Shown: positions 7,638 to 15,803, numbered from the stretch's first letter. The stretch: 29,309 bases of DNA from Clostridia bacterium (GCA_900768535.1 CAAGDE010000044.1:1-29309), one strand, 5' to 3'. Made by a program: numbers and translations. Notes: generated by a model not told the origin, from the letters alone.

Positions 7638-8369
7638 TTATTCCGCCTTGGGCGCTTCTGCCTCTGCGGCTTTTTTGGTGGTTCTCTTTGCCGCCGGCTT
7701 CTTCTCGGCAGTCTCGCCCTCCGCCTTCTTTGCGGCGGGCTTCTTTGCTGCGGGCTTCTTTGCGGCGGTCTCTCCGTCTGCCTTCTTTGCGGCGGGCTTC
7801 TTTGCGGCGGTCTCACCGTCTGCCTTCTTTGCCGCCGGCTTCTTTGCTGCGGTCTCGCCGTCTGCCTTCTTTGCGGCGGGCTTCTTTGCTGCGGTCTCGC
7901 CGTCTGCCTTCTTTGCCGCGGGCTTCTTCGCCGCCGGCTTGGCTGCGGGCTTCTCCTGCGCTGCCGGTGCCTCGGCTGCGGGCGCTTCCGCCGCGGGAGC
8001 CGGTGCCGTCTCCGCCGCCTTCTCCTCCTTGATCAGGGCAACGATTGCCATTTCGGCGGCGTCACCTCTGCGGTTGCCGAGCTTCAGAATGCGGGTGTAA
8101 CCGCCGTTCCGGTTGGCGTAGGACGGTGCAATCTCGGTGAAGAGCTTCGTCACAACGCTCTCCTTGGTAATATACGCCAGTGCCGCGCGGCGGCTTGCAA
8201 GCGTGTTCTTTTTGCCGAGCGTAATCATTTTTTCCGCCATCGAACGGACTTCCTTTGCTCTTGCAAGGGTTGTCTCGATCTGTCCGTTCTCAAGCAACAG
8301 CGTGACCATTCCGCGCAGCATTGCAATTCTGTGCGCGGTCGGTCTGCCGAGTTTTCTGGTTCCGGGCAT
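7638..8369 (-). CDS. rplQ: 50S ribosomal protein bL17 with a long Lys/Ala-rich C-terminal tail
   Basis: 243 residues, against about 110-130 for usual L17. Residues 1-115 are a complete L17 core (MPGTRKLGRPTAHRIAMLRG; GGYTRILKLGNRRGDAAEMA), which binds 23S rRNA near the exit tunnel. Residues 117-243 are an extra Ala/Pro/Lys tail containing four 14-residue units of KKPAAKKADGETAA (148-203) plus degenerate units. It resembles histone H1 or other nucleic-acid-binding disordered tails. It is the last gene of the operon, 65 nt after rpoA, with a good ribosome binding site. The tail is coded in frame with host-like codon use; its function is unknown. Confidence 0.97.
   Translation of the reverse strand: MPGTRKLGRPTAHRIAMLRGMVTLLLENGQIETTLARAKEVRSMAEKMITLGKKNTLASRRAALAYITKESVVTKLFTEIAPSYANRNGGYTRILKLGNRRGDAAEMAIVALIKEEKAAETAPAPAAEAPAAEAPAAQEKPAAKPAAKKPAAKKADGETAAKKPAAKKADGETAAKKPAAKKADGETAAKKPAAKKADGETAAKKPAAKKPAAKKAEGETAEKKPAAKRTTKKAAEAEAPKAE
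7776..7943 (-). repeat. Four 42-bp in-frame tandem repeats inside rplQ
   Basis: Units begin at 7776, 7818, 7860 and 7902 with GTCTGCCTTCTTTGC on the plus strand, an exact 42-bp period. Each encodes 14 residues (KKPAAKKADGETAA). Differences between units are mostly synonymous. Such repeats can gain or lose units by slippage, so tail length may vary between strains. Confidence 0.9.
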
Positions 8370-8434
8370 TTGTATTCCCTCCTTCTGCTTTCTGCTGTAT
8401 ACGAAAAGTTTTTGTTCGTTTTGCGGGACTGACC

Positions 8435-9412
8435 TTATTCCTCTTCTCTGCGGAGATCCAGCCCCAGCGAGTGGAGCTTCTGGATGACCTCCTCCAGGGA
8501 TTTCTTACCGAGGTTGCGGACCTTGATCATGTCCTCCTCGGTGCGGTTGGTCAGATCCTCCACCGTGTCAATGCCCGCGCGCTTCAGACAGTTGAAGCTG
8601 CGCACGGACATGTCAAGCTCCTCAATGGTCATCTCAAGGACCTTTTCCTTGATGGTCTCTTCTCTTTCGACCATGATCTCTGCCTTCTTTGCTTCATCGG
8701 ACAATTCCACAAACAGGTTGAGATGCTCGTTGAGAATCTTGGCGCCCAGCGAAACGGCTTCCTTTGCTCCAATCGTTCCGTTGGTCAGAACCTCCAGCGT
8801 GAGTTTATCGTAATCCGTGATATTACTGCCGACACGCGTATTGTCCACCGTATACTTGACGTTGTAGACCGGCGTATAGATCGAATCGGTATAGATCGTA
8901 CCGATCGGTGCGAACGTGGTAACGCCCAGGGACTGCGCGTGCAGCTGTTTGTTTCTCTCCTGCGAGACATAGCCGCGGCCGTGTGCGAAGGTCAGCTCCA
9001 TGTAGAAGCGCTCGTTTTCGCCCACTGTTGCGATATGATGCTCCGGATTGAGAATCTCGATATCGGTATCCGTTTTGATGTCACCCGCGGTCACGTCTCT
9101 CTCGCCGGTGACGTCAATGATCACCGTCTTGGGACCGCTGCAGAACATTTTTGCCGTAATGCCCTTGACATTCAGCACGATCTCGGTAACATCCTCGGTC
9201 ACGCCGGGAATGGTGGAAAACTCCTGCAGAACACCGTCGATCTTGATATTTGTCACCGCCACACCGGGAAGCGAGCTGAGCAGAACCCGGCGCAAAGAGT
9301 TGCCGAGCGTAATCCCGTAGCCGCGCTCCAGCGGATCCACGATGAAGATGCCGTGCCTGCCGTCGTCACTCAGATCTGCCGTTGTGATATTTGGCTTTTC
9401 AATCTCGATCAT
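8435..9412 (-). CDS. rpoA: DNA-directed RNA polymerase subunit alpha
   Basis: 325 residues. The N-terminal dimerisation domain has LERGYGITLGNSLRRVLLSS, which nucleates core RNA polymerase assembly by binding beta and beta prime. The C-terminal domain has SFNCLKRAGIDTVEDLTNRTEEDM and NLGKKSLEEV, which contacts UP elements and activators. ATG 9412 (MIEIEKP) fits the family start, with AGGAGG 11 nt upstream. A TTG at 9421 would add three residues but lies only 2 nt from that site. It sits between rpsD and rplQ, the standard alpha-operon place. No oddity is seen. Confidence 0.97.
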   Translation of the reverse strand: MIEIEKPNITTADLSDDGRHGIFIVDPLERGYGITLGNSLRRVLLSSLPGVAVTNIKIDGVLQEFSTIPGVTEDVTEIVLNVKGITAKMFCSGPKTVIIDVTGERDVTAGDIKTDTDIEILNPEHHIATVGENERFYMELTFAHGRGYVSQERNKQLHAQSLGVTTFAPIGTIYTDSIYTPVYNVKYTVDNTRVGSNITDYDKLTLEVLTNGTIGAKEAVSLGAKILNEHLNLFVELSDEAKKAEIMVEREETIKEKVLEMTIEELDMSVRSFNCLKRAGIDTVEDLTNRTEEDMIKVRNLGKKSLEEVIQKLHSLGLDLRREEE

Positions 9413-9494
9413 TCCAAACAATGCCTCCTTTTTTTCATGAAATCAAGCACTCTGATCCGGACAGCGCCTGCCGGATCCTTGGGACTTTGGTGGA

Positions 9495-10121
9495 TTACTT
9501 GGAATAAAGTTCGACGATGAGCTGTTCGTTGAAGTCGAAGTCGACGTCCTCACGTGCGGGCAGTGCCGTAACCTTTGCGGTGAATGCGTCAGCCTTGACC
9601 TCCAGCCACTTCGGTGCATGGTGCGTTGCGGCGGACTCAGCCAGTCCCTTGAACTTTTCGGACGCGCGGCTGCTCTCCTTGACGGCAACCACATCCCCTG
9701 CCTTGACAATCAGGGACGGAATATTGACCTTCTTGCCGTTGACGGTGAAGTGTCCGTGCAGAACGAGCTGACGGGCTTCCTTGTGCGAGGCTGCAAAGCC
9801 CATTCTGTAAACCACGTTGTCCAGACGTCTCTCCAGCAGGCAGATCAGGTTCTCACCGGTCATGCCCTCCTTGCGGTCCGCTTCCTCAAAGTAGTTCACG
9901 AACTGACGCTCCAGAACGCCGTAGTATCTTCTGGTCTTCTGCTTCTCACGCAGCTGCATTCCGTACTCTCTGACCTTCTTGTTTGCCGCGCCGTGCTGTC
10001 CGGGAGCCGTGCTTCTGCGGTCCAGTGCGCACTTGCCCGTGGTGCAGCGGTCGCCCTTGAGGAAGAGCTTGGTGCCTTCTCTGCGGCACAGTCTGCAAAC
10101 AGGTCCTGTATATCTTGCCAT
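9495..10121 (-). CDS. rpsD: 30S ribosomal protein uS4
   Basis: 208 residues, normal length. It is a primary 16S rRNA binding protein and assembly initiator. The N-terminus has a zinc-binding set, Cys9, Cys12, Cys26 and Cys31, so this is the C+ form. The S4 RNA-binding domain is RRLDNVVYRMGFAASHKEARQLVLHGHFTVNGKKVNIPS. It lies between rpsK (21 nt upstream) and rpoA. S4 represses its own operon in several bacteria; no obvious pseudoknot target was identified here. Confidence 0.97.
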   Translation of the reverse strand: MARYTGPVCRLCRREGTKLFLKGDRCTTGKCALDRRSTAPGQHGAANKKVREYGMQLREKQKTRRYYGVLERQFVNYFEEADRKEGMTGENLICLLERRLDNVVYRMGFAASHKEARQLVLHGHFTVNGKKVNIPSLIVKAGDVVAVKESSRASEKFKGLAESAATHHAPKWLEVKADAFTAKVTALPAREDVDFDFNEQLIVELYSK

Positions 10122-10142
10122 AATGTTTTTCCCTCCTCGAAA

Positions 10143-10544
10143 TTATACGCGTCTGCGCTTGGGCGGTCTACAACCGTTGTGCGGGATCGGCGTCACGTCC
10201 TTGATCAGGGTGATCTGCAGACCCACGGTCTCCAGCGCGCGGATTGCGGATTCCCGTCCTGCGCCCGGTCCCTTGACGAACACCTCGACCGTCTTCAGCC
10301 CGTGCTCGATTGCGATTCTGGCTGCGGTCTCGGATGCGGACTGTGCGGCAAACGGGGTGGATTTTCTGGAGCCCTTGAAGCCGAGCTCACCCGCCGACGC
10401 CCACGAAATCGCGTTGCCCTGGGCATCCGAAATGGTGACAATCGTGTTGTTGAAGGTCGACTGAATGTGAACAGAACCTTTTTCAATGTTCTTTCTCTCG
10501 CGGCGCTTCTTGACAACCTTTTTTGTTGCTGCAACTTTAGCCAT
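10143..10544 (-). CDS. rpsK: 30S ribosomal protein uS11
   Basis: 133 residues. Conserved segments are SVHIQSTFNNTIVTISDAQG, GFKGSRKSTPFAAQ and the basic C-terminus NGCRPPKRRRV. It forms part of the platform of the 30S subunit and contacts 16S rRNA near the mRNA exit. ATG 10544 is chosen over an in-frame GTG at 10556, which lies directly at the AAGGAG site. From ATG the site is about 11 nt away. It follows rpsM by 16 nt and precedes rpsD. Confidence 0.96.
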   Translation of the reverse strand: MAKVAATKKVVKKRRERKNIEKGSVHIQSTFNNTIVTISDAQGNAISWASAGELGFKGSRKSTPFAAQSASETAARIAIEHGLKTVEVFVKGPGAGRESAIRALETVGLQITLIKDVTPIPHNGCRPPKRRRV

Positions 10545-10560
10545 TTTTGATACCACTCCT

Positions 10561-10929
10561 TTACTTCTTCTTGTTCGCGATGGTCTTCGCAGGTCCCTTG
10601 CGGGTTCTTGCGTTCGTCTTGGTCCGCTGACCTCTGACGGGCAGACCCTTTCTGTGGCGGATACCGCGATAGCAGTTGATCTCCACCATTCTCTTGATGT
10701 TCAGTGCAACATCGCGGCGGAGGTCACCCTCAACGGTGTAGGAATTTTCGATTTCGTCACGGAGCTTTGCCACATCGTCCTCGGTCAGATCCTTCGCGCG
10801 GGTATCGGGATTGATACCGGTCTTGGCGAGGATGTCGTTTGCGCTCTTGCGCCCGATTCCGTAGATATAGGTCAGGGCGATCTCTACGCGCTTGTTGTTC
10901 GGAATATCAACACCAGCTATACGAGCCAT
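10561..10929 (-). CDS. rpsM: 30S ribosomal protein uS13
   Basis: 122 residues, normal length. It begins MARIAGVDIPNNKRVEIALTY with the helix-two-turn-helix YGIGRKSANDILAKTGI, and ends with the basic tail GIRHRKGLPVRGQRTKTNARTRKGP that reaches the tRNA in the P site. It sits in the 30S head and forms bridges to the 50S subunit. It follows rpmJ, as in most Firmicutes. Confidence 0.97.
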   Translation of the reverse strand: MARIAGVDIPNNKRVEIALTYIYGIGRKSANDILAKTGINPDTRAKDLTEDDVAKLRDEIENSYTVEGDLRRDVALNIKRMVEINCYRGIRHRKGLPVRGQRTKTNARTRKGPAKTIANKKK

Positions 10930-10967
10930 TCTCTTTTTTCACCTCTCTGTTGATTTTTGGTCCGGGC

Positions 10968-11081
10968 TCAACCCTGTCTCTGCTTATGCTTCGGGTTTTC
11001 GCAGATGACCATGATCTTGCCTTTTCTCTTGATGATCTTGCATTTCTCGCAGATCTTCTTGACGGATGGTTTTACCTTCAT
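10968..11081 (-). CDS. rpmJ: 50S ribosomal protein bL36
   Basis: 37 residues, beginning MKVKPSVKKICEKCKIIKRK and ending PKHKQRQG, stop TGA. It is the zinc-binding (C+) form, with ligands Cys11, Cys14, Cys27 and His32. It is the smallest ribosomal protein and packs onto 23S rRNA near the stalk base. It lies between infA and rpsM, the expected place in Firmicutes. Confidence 0.97.
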   Translation of the reverse strand: MKVKPSVKKICEKCKIIKRKGKIMVICENPKHKQRQG

Positions 11082-11146
11082 TGTCCCTACCGTACCTTTC
11101 TTGCTTTCGTTGTGGTACCGGACTGACGGTTTCCCTCAGCTCCGGC

Positions 11147-11368
11147 TTATTTCGCACGCCATGTGATGCGTCCCTTGGTCAGGTCGTAAACCGACACCTC
11201 AATGGTCACGCGGTCACCGGGCAGTATTTTGATATAGTTCATTCTCAGCTTGCCGGAAATATGCGCTGTCACCATATGTCCGTTCGGGAGCTTGACCCGG
11301 AAGCACGCGTTCGGGAGCGCCTCCACGACCACGCCTTCAAACTCGATGACATCATCCTTCTGTGCCAG
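11147..11368 (-). CDS. infA: Translation initiation factor IF-1, probable CTG start
   Basis: 73 residues from CTG at 11368. It is an OB-fold protein with DDVIEFEGVVVEALPNACF, VKLPNGHMVTAHISGKLRMN and ILPGDRVTIEVSVYDLTKGRI, which blocks the ribosomal A site during initiation. In the family, Met stands two or three residues before the KDDVIE-like motif. Here that codon is CTG, 6 nt after a perfect AGGAGG (11375-11381). No ATG or GTG is suitably placed. The alternatives are an ATT 3 nt from the site, or a TTG at 11404 that overlaps the map stop codon and would add 12 residues unlike the family. The gene lies between map and rpmJ. Confidence 0.9.
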   Translation of the reverse strand: MAQKDDVIEFEGVVVEALPNACFRVKLPNGHMVTAHISGKLRMNYIKILPGDRVTIEVSVYDLTKGRITWRAK

Positions 11369-11374
11369 AATAAT

Positions 11375-11381
11375 CCCTCCT
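11375..11381 (-). promoter_or_regulatory. Ribosome binding site deciding the infA start
   Basis: The minus strand reads AGGAGGG, 6 nt before CTG. This optimal spacing is the main reason to prefer the CTG start over the upstream TTG at 11402-11404, which has only a weaker AGAGG site inside map. Confidence 0.7.
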
Positions 11382-11400
11382 ATCTGTATCGGTTTGTGAC

Positions 11401-12162
11401 TCAAAAATCCTCTTCCACCAATGTCAGGATCAGCACGCCGTCACTGGTCAGCGCCAGCGTATTTTCGTAGTGCGCCGACAGCCCGCCGTCCGCGGTTTTC
11501 ACCGTCCAGCCGTCCGGCATTTCGCGCACGTCATACGTTCCCGTATTGACCATCGGTTCAATCGCAACCGTCATACCGGCGCAAAGCCGGATGCCGCGTC
11601 CGGGTGTCCCGTAATTGGGTACATCGGGCGACTCATGCATATCCGTTCCGATTCCGTGACCGACATAGCGGCGGACGGTTGAAAAGCCGTTTTCCGTCAC
11701 CAGTGCGTCAATGGCGTGACCGACGTCTCCCAGCCGGTTTCCCACCTTCACCTGCTCCGCGCCCGCGAAGAAGCTGTCTCTCGTTACCCGGATCAGCTTT
11801 TTCGCCTGCTCGCTGACGTTCCCCACCGGAATGGTCCTGGCGGAGTCGCCGACATAGCCGCGGTAGGTTGCGCCGGTATCGATCTTGACGATGTCGCCCT
11901 CCCGGAGAATCCGCTTTCTGGAAGGAATTCCGTGGATGACCTCGTCGTTGATGCTGATGCACGCGCTGGCGGGGAAGCCGCCGTATCCCAGGAAGGTCGG
12001 CTCGGCGCCGCACTTCCGGATATAGTGTTCGATCACCCGGTTGATCTCCTCGGTGCTGACACCGGGGCGAACCGCATCACGGGCGGCAAGCAGTGCCTCT
12101 CCCGTAATGCGACCCGCATCCTTCATCGCGGAAATTTCCTGCGAATTCTTCAGGTGGATCAT
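11401..12162 (-). CDS. map: Methionine aminopeptidase type I
   Basis: 253 residues. It removes the initiator Met from nascent proteins, using a dinuclear metal site. The five ligands are present: Asp95 (KIDTGATY), Asp106 (GDSARTI), His169 (YVGHGIGTDMHESP), Glu202 (AIEPM) and Glu233 (HYENTLAL); His77 is the conserved substrate-side histidine. The start at 12162 overlaps the adk stop by ATGA, so the two are translationally coupled. A longer upstream frame is only the shadow of adk. It precedes infA by 32 nt. Confidence 0.97.
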   Translation of the reverse strand: MIHLKNSQEISAMKDAGRITGEALLAARDAVRPGVSTEEINRVIEHYIRKCGAEPTFLGYGGFPASACISINDEVIHGIPSRKRILREGDIVKIDTGATYRGYVGDSARTIPVGNVSEQAKKLIRVTRDSFFAGAEQVKVGNRLGDVGHAIDALVTENGFSTVRRYVGHGIGTDMHESPDVPNYGTPGRGIRLCAGMTVAIEPMVNTGTYDVREMPDGWTVKTADGGLSAHYENTLALTSDGVLILTLVEEDF

Positions 12163-12803
12163 TTGCCTGCCTCGAACGGACGCAGCGCCTCGAACACCAG
12201 CGCCGTGGTATCCGCGACATCCTCCTGTCCCTGCACGGTGACGAGGATGCCCTTTTCGGAGTAGTACTCCTTGAGCGGCTCGGTCTGTGCGTGGAAGGTT
12301 GCCAGTCTGTTCTGGACCGTTTCCGCGGCGTCGTCGGCTCTGACATACAGCGCCTCGCCGCACTTGTCACAAACGCCCTCTTTCTTTGGGGGGTTATGTG
12401 CAACATGATAGGATGCACCGCAGGAGCAGACGCGCCGTCCGCTCATGCGTTCAACGATTTTTTCGTCCTCAACCTCCAGGTTCAGGACCACATCGATCCG
12501 GACGCCCATCGCATCCAGGGCTTCCGCCTGCGGGATGGAGCGGGGAAAGCCGTCCAGAATGAAGCCGTTTTTGCAGGCATCGGTTGCAAGGTACTCCCTG
12601 ATGATGCCGATGACCACTTCGTCCGGGACCAGCTTGCCCGCCTCGATATAGGACTTCGCCGCCAAACCGAGCTCGGTTCCGTTTTTGATTGCCCCGCGGA
12701 GGATATCTCCGGTTGCAATCGCGGGAATGTGATATTTTTCGGAGATCTTCGCGGATTGGGTACCTTTCCCCGCACCGGGCGCTCCCAGTAAAATCATATT
12801 CAT
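12159..12803 (-). CDS. adk: Adenylate kinase
   Basis: 214 residues, long-lid bacterial type. It interconverts ATP plus AMP with two ADP. The P-loop is GAPGAGKGT (7-15), the AMP site is around ATGDILRGAI and the core motif is FILDGFPRS. The lid has a zinc knuckle with Cys126, Cys128, Cys145 and Cys148. The first pair is spaced Cys-Ser-Cys rather than the more usual Cys-x2-Cys, a small oddity. It lies between secY and map, as in other Firmicutes, and is coupled to map. Confidence 0.97.
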   Translation of the reverse strand: MNMILLGAPGAGKGTQSAKISEKYHIPAIATGDILRGAIKNGTELGLAAKSYIEAGKLVPDEVVIGIIREYLATDACKNGFILDGFPRSIPQAEALDAMGVRIDVVLNLEVEDEKIVERMSGRRVCSCGASYHVAHNPPKKEGVCDKCGEALYVRADDAAETVQNRLATFHAQTEPLKEYYSEKGILVTVQGQEDVADTTALVFEALRPFEAGK

Positions 12804-12833
12804 AAAACGATGAATCCTTTCTCGCCTCTCGGA

Positions 12834-14222
12834 TCAGTCAAGGAAGCCCTTGTAGTTCCGCAGCTTCATCTGCGCTTCCACCGCACGGACGGTCTCCAGT
12901 GCAACGCCGACGACGATCAGAAGCGAGGAGCCTCCGAAGGTCAGCAGCTGCGAGAACGCCGCGTTGGTCACGAATGCGCCGACAATCATCGGTACGCACG
13001 CGATGACCGAGAGGAAGATTGCGCCGATGGCGGTGATCCGGTTCAGGTGCCGCTTGATATAGTTCGCGGTTTCCGTGCCGGGGCGGTAGCCCTTGATCGA
13101 CCCGCCGTTGTTCTGAATGTTGTTCGCCACTTCAACCGGGTTGAAGGAGATCATAATGTAGAAGTAGGAGAACAGGAACAGGAACACCAGGTACAGGAAG
13201 ATATAAATGGGCGTATTGGACCCCAGGTAGGTGGTCACGAACTTCCGGAACCCGTTGTTTGTCGGGAAGAAGTTCGCAACGGTGGGCAGGATGGAGACGA
13301 TCGAGCTTGCAAAGATGATCGGCATCACGCCCGCCATGTTCATCTTCAGGGGCAGGTTGGAGGTCTGACCGCCGTACATCTTGCGTCCGACGACCTTCTT
13401 CGCATACTGGATGCGGATCCGCTCCTCGGAGTTGGTGAACCAGACGATCAGTCCGACCACCGCGATGGCAACGATGACGAAGCCGATCACGGTGAAGATG
13501 GCGCCCACCAGCGCGCCGCCGGTCTTCCAGGACGTATAGTAGCCGTTGGATTCGACCTTGAGCACGTTGATCAGGGAGGTTACCATCGAGCCGCCGCGGG
13601 AGATGATGTTGGCAAACAGGATCATGGAGATACCGTTGCCGATGCCCCGCTCGTTGATGCGCTCCGCCATCCACATAATGATCGCGGCGCCCGCGCAGAA
13701 GCAGGCAATCATCACGACATACGCGAAATAGTACATAGCGCCGTCGCTCTTCTGCACGGTCAGATACCGACCGTAGCTTCCGAGCGAGGAGTTATCCAGG
13801 AGCGACACGTAACCGAACGCGGTCACAAGCGACAGGATTGCCGTCACGAGCCGGGTGTAGCCGTTGATCTTCTTCTTTCCCTCTTCTCCCTCCTTGGAGA
13901 GGTTTTCGAGGTACGGAATGGCGATGGTCAGCAGCTGCATCACGATGGATGCGGTGATATACGGCGAGACGTTCAGCGCGAACAGCGACGCCTGCTCAAA
14001 CGCACCGCCGGAGAAGAGGTTGATCATTCCGAAGATGCCCTGGGTCAGGTTGGAGGTTCCGCTGGTCAGGGATGCGTTACTGATTGCTTTTGCATTGACG
14101 AAGGGGACATAGAGGTTTGCGCCGACCCGGTAGATCAGCACGATAAAGAGGGTAAACAGGAGTTTTTTACGAATATCAGCGATCTTCCAAGCGTTCTTGA
14201 AGGTCTGGATCATCTGATTCAT
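12834..14222 (-). CDS. secY: Protein translocase subunit SecY
   Basis: 462 residues, slightly longer than the usual 420-440. Ten hydrophobic membrane segments are visible. Landmarks are KLLFTLFIVLIYRVGANL at the first helix, LNVSPYITASIVMQLLTIAIP in helix 2, the cytosolic loop ENLSKEGEEGKKKINGYTR, ERINERGIGNGISMILFANI, MNMAGVMPIIFASS and the conserved GGSIKGYRPGTETANYI before helix 9. It forms the protein-conducting channel with SecE and SecG. It starts 3 nt after the rplO stop, with GGAGG inside the end of rplO, and adk follows. Confidence 0.97.
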   Translation of the reverse strand: MNQMIQTFKNAWKIADIRKKLLFTLFIVLIYRVGANLYVPFVNAKAISNASLTSGTSNLTQGIFGMINLFSGGAFEQASLFALNVSPYITASIVMQLLTIAIPYLENLSKEGEEGKKKINGYTRLVTAILSLVTAFGYVSLLDNSSLGSYGRYLTVQKSDGAMYYFAYVVMIACFCAGAAIIMWMAERINERGIGNGISMILFANIISRGGSMVTSLINVLKVESNGYYTSWKTGGALVGAIFTVIGFVIVAIAVVGLIVWFTNSEERIRIQYAKKVVGRKMYGGQTSNLPLKMNMAGVMPIIFASSIVSILPTVANFFPTNNGFRKFVTTYLGSNTPIYIFLYLVFLFLFSYFYIMISFNPVEVANNIQNNGGSIKGYRPGTETANYIKRHLNRITAIGAIFLSVIACVPMIVGAFVTNAAFSQLLTFGGSSLLIVVGVALETVRAVEAQMKLRNYKGFLD

Positions 14223-14224
14223 AA

Positions 14225-14665
14225 TTATACCTCCTCTGCCTTACCGCCCGCAGCCTCGATCTTCTGCTTTGCAGCTGCCGAGAAGACGGCTGCCTTTACT
14301 GTCAGTTTTTTGGTCAGTTCCCCATTGCCCAGCACCTTGAGTCCGTCGCCCTTCCGGCGCACGATGCGTGCCGCCATCAGGACGTCCAGGTCCACCTCGG
14401 TGCCCTCCACAAAGCGCTCCAGGTCCGCCACGTTCACAATGACATAGTCCTTTGCAAAGTGGTTCTTAAAGCCTCTCTTGGGGTGCTGTCTGTAGATCGG
14501 GAACTGTCCGCCTTCAAACCCGGGTCTGACACCGCCGCCGGAGCGCGCGTTCTGACCCTTGTGTCCCTTCCCTGCCGTTTTTCCGTTGCCGGAACCGGGT
14601 CCTCTTCCCTTTCGCCATGCGGCGCGGGCAGAACCCTGTGCGGGTGTGAGTTCATGAAGTTTCAT
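14225..14665 (-). CDS. rplO: 50S ribosomal protein uL15
   Basis: 146 residues. The glycine/arginine-rich extended N-terminus (GRGPGSGNGKTAGKGHKGQ, GGVRPGFEGGQFPIYR) is diagnostic; it threads into 23S rRNA. The globular C-terminal part carries LKVLGNGELTKKLTVKA. It is needed late in 50S assembly. It lies 15 nt downstream of rpmD and 3 nt upstream of secY, the standard spc order. Confidence 0.97.
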   Translation of the reverse strand: MKLHELTPAQGSARAAWRKGRGPGSGNGKTAGKGHKGQNARSGGGVRPGFEGGQFPIYRQHPKRGFKNHFAKDYVIVNVADLERFVEGTEVDLDVLMAARIVRRKGDGLKVLGNGELTKKLTVKAAVFSAAAKQKIEAAGGKAEEV

Positions 14666-14680
14666 CTGCGTTTCCCTCCT

Positions 14681-14863
14681 TTAAGCGTTTTCAACGGTTT
14701 CCACCGTTACCAGATGCGCCAGAACCTTGACCTTGCCGGCGAGCACCGCGTCGTCGCTGTGGACGATGCAGTCGCCGATTTTGGCAAGTCCCAGGGATTT
14801 TGCAGTTGCCTTCTGATTCGGCTTTGCACCGATGAGGCTTTTTGTCAGTGTCACTTTTTTCAT
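14681..14863 (-). CDS. rpmD: 50S ribosomal protein uL30
   Basis: 60 residues from ATG 14863, which has GGAGGTG 7 nt upstream. A longer in-frame stretch to 14932 overlaps rpsE and is not used. It begins MKKVTLTKSLIGAKPNQKAT and has the KIGDCIVHSDDAVLAGKVKVLAHLV fold typical of L30. It binds 5S/23S rRNA regions and lies between rpsE and rplO. Confidence 0.95.
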   Translation of the reverse strand: MKKVTLTKSLIGAKPNQKATAKSLGLAKIGDCIVHSDDAVLAGKVKVLAHLVTVETVENA

Positions 14864-14879
14864 GATCTGCACCTCCTCA

Positions 14880-15383
14880 TCAACCCTTGACCTGCTCGGT
14901 GGGGATGTCACGGATTCTTGCGACCTCCTCAACCGTGCGAAGCTCCTTCAGTCCCTCCATCGTTGCCTTGACAACGTTGGTCGGGTTGCTGGAGCGCAGG
15001 CACTTTGCGCGGATATTTTTGATGCCGGCAGCCTCCAGGACCATACGGACCTTGCCGCCTGCGATGATACCGGTACCGGGGGCAGCCGGCTTCAGGAGAA
15101 CCTTTCCCGCGCCGAACACGCCCATGACCTGGTGGGGAATCGAGGTTCCCTTCAGCGACACCGTTACCATATTCTTCTTTGCGTCTTCGATTCCCTTGCG
15201 GATTGCTTCCGGAACCTCCGCCGCCTTACCCAGTCCGACGCCCACATGGCCTGCGCCGTCTCCGACGACCATCAGCGCCGCAAATCTTGCGATCCGTCCG
15301 CCCTTGACCGTCTTCGATACACGGTTGAGCGCGATGAGCGATTCCTTCAGATCATGCTCGGCGGGATTAAATTTGTCAGCCAT
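14880..15383 (-). CDS. rpsE: 30S ribosomal protein uS5
   Basis: 167 residues. The double-stranded-RNA-binding-like N-terminal domain has ESLIALNRVSKTVKGGRIARF and GDGAGHVGVGLGKAAEVPEAI. The C-terminal domain has LLKPAAPGTGIIAGGKVRMVLE and GIKNIRAKCLRSSNPTN. With S4 it shapes the decoding site and mRNA entry. It follows rplR after 60 nt and precedes rpmD by 16 nt. Confidence 0.97.
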   Translation of the reverse strand: MADKFNPAEHDLKESLIALNRVSKTVKGGRIARFAALMVVGDGAGHVGVGLGKAAEVPEAIRKGIEDAKKNMVTVSLKGTSIPHQVMGVFGAGKVLLKPAAPGTGIIAGGKVRMVLEAAGIKNIRAKCLRSSNPTNVVKATMEGLKELRTVEEVARIRDIPTEQVKG

Positions 15384-15443
15384 TTCTTTCCTCCAATATA
15401 TTCAATAAACGTAAGTTTGTTGAACAGTGTATAAACCGGAAAA

Positions 15444-15803
15444 TCAGAACTTCAGGCCGCCCTCGCGAGCGCCTTCCGCCAGTTCCGATACACGTCCGTG
15501 ATACAGGTAGCCGCCGCGGTCGAACACAACCTCGGTGATTCCTGCCGCCACTGCCTTCTCCGCGATCCTCTTACCGATCTCTCTTGCCGCTTCCTTGTTG
15601 CCGCCGTTGCCGTCAAACTTCTGACCGAAAGTGGAAGCGCTGACCAACGTCACGCCCTTTGTGTCGTCAATGATCTGTGCGCTGATGTTCGCATTCGAAC
15701 GGTACACAGCCAGACGCGGACGCTCCGCGGTACCGGAGATCTTGGCTCTGACTCTCTTGTGTCTCTTCAGACGAGCCTTGTTTGCATCTTTTCTTGATAC
15801 CAT
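15444..15803 (-). CDS. rplR: 50S ribosomal protein uL18
   Basis: 119 residues, normal length. The basic N-terminus (KDANKARLKRHKRVRAKISG) binds 5S rRNA. RPRLAVYRSNANISAQIIDD and the C-terminal FDRGGYLYHGRVSELAEGAREGG are conserved. It carries 5S rRNA into the 50S subunit together with L5. It lies between rplF and rpsE, with AGGAG before ATG. Confidence 0.97.
   Translation of the reverse strand: MVSRKDANKARLKRHKRVRAKISGTAERPRLAVYRSNANISAQIIDDTKGVTLVSASTFGQKFDGNGGNKEAAREIGKRIAEKAVAAGITEVVFDRGGYLYHGRVSELAEGAREGGLKF

Noticed and set aside
7776..7943. CRISPR-like regular repeats
   Set aside because: The 42-bp units are contiguous without spacers and lie in frame inside rplQ, so this is a coding tandem repeat.
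7640..8100. Plus-strand frames rich in Phe/Ala/Ser or Arg/Ser/Leu over the L17 tail
   Set aside because: They are antisense readings of the 42-bp repeats in rplQ, not genes.
11401..12363. Longer form of methionine aminopeptidase (320 residues)
   Set aside because: The extra 67 residues overlap adk out of frame; the ATGA-coupled start at 12162 gives the standard length.
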